From positions 13,743,969-13,807,968 of the forward strand of contig OX352762.1 of NCBI GenBank assembly GCA_947095585.1: DNA of 64,000 nucleotides, read 5' to 3'. Each line of letters opens with the position of its first letter. Position 1 is the stretch's first letter. The stretch comes from Nephrocerus scutellatus. Lineage: Eukaryota; Arthropoda; Insecta; Diptera; Pipunculidae. This document shows, piece by piece, positions 61,125-64,000 of this stretch. The position numbers and the translations under genes were made by a program. The notes beneath the pieces are model-generated. The model saw nothing but the letters and a program-made list of their open reading frames with translations. It was not told the origin of the DNA and did no database searches.

Positions 61125-61860
61125 TCATTACCCGATTTTCTTCAAATTTTATAGGCATGTGTACCTCAGATGGAGAAAACTTTTTGTAGAATTTTTTGAA
61201 GTTATTGGGCCTCGGGGTCGGGGTCACCCATACAAATTTTTAAAAAAGGGATGTGAACCTTAGATATTTTACAAAATTTATCTCCGTTGGGCAACACTTT
61301 TTATAAAAATTTATAAGTGATCAGGCCCCGTTGTCGGTGGGGCACCCATACAAATTTTATACCCGATTTTCTTCAAATTTTATAGGCATGTGTACCTCAG
61401 ATGGAGAACACTTTTTGTAAAATTTTTTGAAGTGATCGGGCCTCGGGGTCGGTCGGGGTCACCCATACAAATTTTTAAAAAAAGGCATGTGAACCTTAGA
61501 ATCATCATATTCATCACATCTTATCATAATAAGAATATTTACTTTTTGTAAATATTTGAAAGGGATCGGGCGCCGGGGTCGGGGGGCATCCATACAAATT
61601 TTCTAATAAAAGGTACCCGATTTTCTTCAAATTTTATATGCATGTGTATCTCCGATGCAAAACACTTTTTATAAAAATTAACCAGATCCAGACCCGGGAT
61701 CATGGGGTCCTATACAGACGCCGGGGTCGTGGGGCCCTATACAAATTTAAAATAAAAATTAACCCGATTTTTTTCAAATTTTATACACATGTGTATCACC
61801 AATGGACAACACTTTTTCTAAAAATTTTGGGCCCTATACAATTTTTTTAAAAAAATTAAA
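61125..61860. repeat. Satellite-like array, block 2
   Basis: Same family as block 1 at 51.1 kb: TACCCGATTTTCTTCAAATT, GTGTACCTCAGATGGAGAAC, TCGGGCCTCGGGGTCGG, ACCCATACAAATTTT. A larger two-unit segment at 61130-61360 is repeated at about 61370-61500 with high similarity. Units are interrupted by unrelated DNA at 61500-61560. Confidence 0.85.
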
Positions 61861-62510
61861 CCGCGTCGCGTGTTGCGTGTGGCGCGTGTTTTTTTTTTAA
61901 TTACTTGTTTTAAAACTTGACTTGCGATGACGTGACGCGTGTCACGTGTCGCGCGTCACGTGTGGCGCGTTCAATTTTTTTTAATTACTTGTTTTAAAAA
62001 CTTGGCTTGCGATGACGTGACGCGTGTGGCGCGTGCAATTTTTTTTTTAATCCTTTTTTTAAAACTAGGCTTGCGATGACGTGACACATGTCTCGCGTCA
62101 CGTGTGGCGCGGGCATTTTTTTTTTAAATACTTCTTTTAAAACATGGCTTACGATGACGTGACGCGTGTCACGTGTCGCCTGTCGCGTGTGGCGCGTTCA
62201 ATTTTTTTGTTTAAATATTTTTTTTAAAATTAGGCTTGCGATGACGTGACACATGTCGCACGTCGCGTGTGAAGCGTGTAATTTTTTTTTTAAAAAAAAG
62301 GTACTTGTTTTAAAACTTGACTTGCGATGACTTGACGCGTGTCACGTGTCGCGTTTGGCGCGTGTAAATTATTTTTATTAAATACTTGTTTTAAGACTTG
62401 GTTTGCTATGACGTTTCGCGCGTCGCGTGTGGCGCGTGTAATTCTTTTTTTTAAATACTTGTTTTAAAACAATTGTTAAGCCCTCAGCTTGCGATGGTGT
62501 AATTTTGAGG
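61861..62510. repeat. About 85-bp array rich in CACGTG and GACGTGACGCG
   Basis: Eight units, each with TACTTGTTTTAAAACTTG, CTTGCGATGACGTGACGCG, TGTCACGTGTCGCG and TGTGGCGCGTGTAATTTTTT. Unit starts are near 61921, 62006, 62070, 62148, 62235, 62321, 62402 and 62488, with spacing 64-87. CpG-rich blocks of about 40 bases alternate with T-runs, unlike the surrounding AT-rich DNA. Confidence 0.9.
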
Positions 62511-62554
62511 TTTTTTTATTCATAGGGGTTAGGAGAACAAATGTTTATTTTAAT

Positions 62555-62640
62555 GTAAAATCTCTTTAAGATAATTCAGTCTTTAGGCTGAATTACAACT
62601 ATCCATATGGCGAGCTGAGAAGCTCGCTTTACTATCTTAA
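62555..62640. repeat. Double-hairpin module
   Basis: ATTCAGTCTTTAGGCTGAAT (6-base stem), about 15 bases later GCGAGCTGAGAAGCTCGC (7-base perfect stem with GAGA loop), then TTTACTATCTTA. The same pair of hairpins, slightly changed, is found at 31650-31735. Confidence 0.8.
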
Positions 62641-62880
62641 AATTGTGGAGACCCCAGGCCGCAGGATCATGGGGTCCTATACAGACGCCGGGTTCGTTGG
62701 GCCTCATACAAATTTCAAATAAAAATTAACCCGATTTTCTTAAAATTTTATACACATGTGTATCTCCAATGGACAACACTTTCTGTACAAATTTCGGGCC
62801 CGAGACGAGAGTGGTGCTCAAGTACATTTTTTAAAAATTAGCTCGATTTCCTTCAAATTGTAAACACATAATATACCCAC
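62641..62880. repeat. Satellite-like array, block 3
   Basis: Two units of the block 1 family (GAGACCCCAGGCCGCAGG, AACCCGATTTTCTTAAAATT, TACACATGTGTATCTCCAAT). It directly follows the double hairpin. Confidence 0.85.
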
Positions 62881-64000
62881 CTATTAGAGGATTTACATGA
62901 AAAATTTTAATTTTTATGAGTTGTTTTTTTAAGGATTGTTTTATTATACATAAAGATGATTGTATCGTGCATTGATATAAAAAAATTTAAATTTAAATAC
63001 TCTTTAGTTTCATTTGTCCTTCTATCTTTCCTTCTATCTTTCAGTTTGTCTTCAATCAATTTAATAATTTTTATATAACACAATTATTCAATTATAAATG
63101 AACATCTTAGATTGACTTGTTAAAAATCATCACAGAATTTTGCAGTTCAAAACAATTCCTTTGTAACTACATACTCGTATAGAAAAGATTACATTTACTG
63201 CAACATCACATTCTGTAATTGGTGCCATCGGCATATATCGATGAGAGAGGACTTCGGCTCAAAAGGTCACATAGAACACAAGAAAAGGAAAAAAAATATA
63301 AAGGCATGTCATTTGACTGATGACATTAATCCGATTGATGAACGAACGAACAATATAAATTATCCACATCATAAGGACATACACGGACGTATTAGGACAA
63401 ATTATCTGTCCATCAAAGCAACGACTCTTTCAGTATTGAACTCAGTGAATGCCTGTGAGTGCTGAAACGCACAAAAGAGCATCCTTTTCGCAATTGCTTG
63501 TGTATTGCCAAAGGTGGTAAATAAAAACAGGATCATGTCTTTCAGTTCAGTTCAGCTAGACGCTAGAGCATAGCAGGAAAGAAGGAACAACATACGAACG
63601 ACAACTGTCAAAGTGAACTAAACGAATGAGAAGACAACGACATTATGTTTACATTTCAGCTGACAAGCATACAAAACAGTTCATTGATAATGATGTGAGT
63701 GAGATTCCCACTCGCCACTCCCCCAGTCACCAGTGTGGTGGCTCATGTCCGGAATAATGGCACAAGCAAACTTCAAGCAATGATTATTTGACTTCGGACG
63801 GGAGCCTACTAATACCATCTACCAGCACACATACAAAAATCTCGAAATTCGAAAGTTTGTCGTTTGAAAAGCGCAATGCGTTCGTTTCCAGCAAAAAGGA
63901 CATTCATTTCGTTTCCTGAATACACAACCAAAGAACAGCACACACGCACAAGTTGTCCAAGTTGCCCCCTCTGGCATATGAAATTGAGTTTTCGTCATCG
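62881..64000. other. Unassigned end of window
   Basis: A CTTCTATCTTTC simple repeat lies near 63020. Three overlapping TTCAGT steps lie at 63541-63555. A 74-codon open stretch at 63241-63465 has no domain. No gene is called. Confidence 0.35.

Noticed and set aside
63541..63555. Promoter with TTCAGT initiator steps
   Set aside because: TTCAGT repeated three times looks like initiator elements, but no downstream gene or TATA/DPE pattern is visible in the remaining 450 bases.

Overview
The window is eukaryotic nuclear DNA that looks like fly (Diptera) sequence, possibly from a tephritid fruit fly. The support is AT-rich intergenic DNA, insect-type tRNA-Glu genes, a mariner of the DD41D type (a type known from Ceratitis), and a dense mix of RTE, Jockey, CR1-like and R1/LOA-like non-LTR retrotransposons. 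The species call is inference. I found no intact host protein-coding gene. The only firmly functional-looking loci are three tRNA-Glu genes: two identical, divergent CTC genes at 52.4 and 53.2 kb and one TTC gene at 60.75 kb.

Layout. 0-7 kb: RTE relics on both strands and an exact 110-bp tandem array (about 4.8-5.4 kb). 7.8-12.1 kb: a second RTE family, a tRNA-derived SINE with a nested retrotransposon tail, and an R1/LOA-like relic ending in a fold-back. 12-16 kb: a possible short coding exon, a 96-bp duplication, a Jockey relic and a decayed mariner. 17-18.6 kb: SINE copies, one holding a 17-bp minisatellite with a higher-order period. 19.3-20.6 kb: a CR1-like relic. 23.3-30.4 kb: RTE copies, one nearly full length but broken and carrying a nested retrotransposon tail. 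34.3-37.2 kb: a BS/Jockey-like relic with a 4 x 116-bp internal amplification, an R1/LOA-like piece and an RTE fragment. 38.5-40.7 kb: two RTE copies head to tail. 42.3-43.2 kb: a 73-bp array that runs up to a 113-aa membrane-protein-like ORF. 45.8-48.1 kb: SINE, RTE tail and a long RTE endonuclease/linker relic. 49.8-51.7 kb: a Helitron helicase remnant flanked by degenerate tandem arrays. 52.4-54.4 kb: the tRNA pair and an internally deleted mariner with both inverted ends. 55.8-59.1 kb: two Jockey-group relics. 61.1-62.9 kb: a compound array region sharing one satellite family with the Helitron region.

The genes do not form a pathway. The window is a mobile-element graveyard in which insertion, template switching, fold-back and local tandem amplification can be read directly. 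The most interesting theme is repeated birth of tandem arrays inside or beside dead mobile elements, with at least six unrelated periods (17, 73, about 85, about 110, 110 and 116 bp) in 64 kb.
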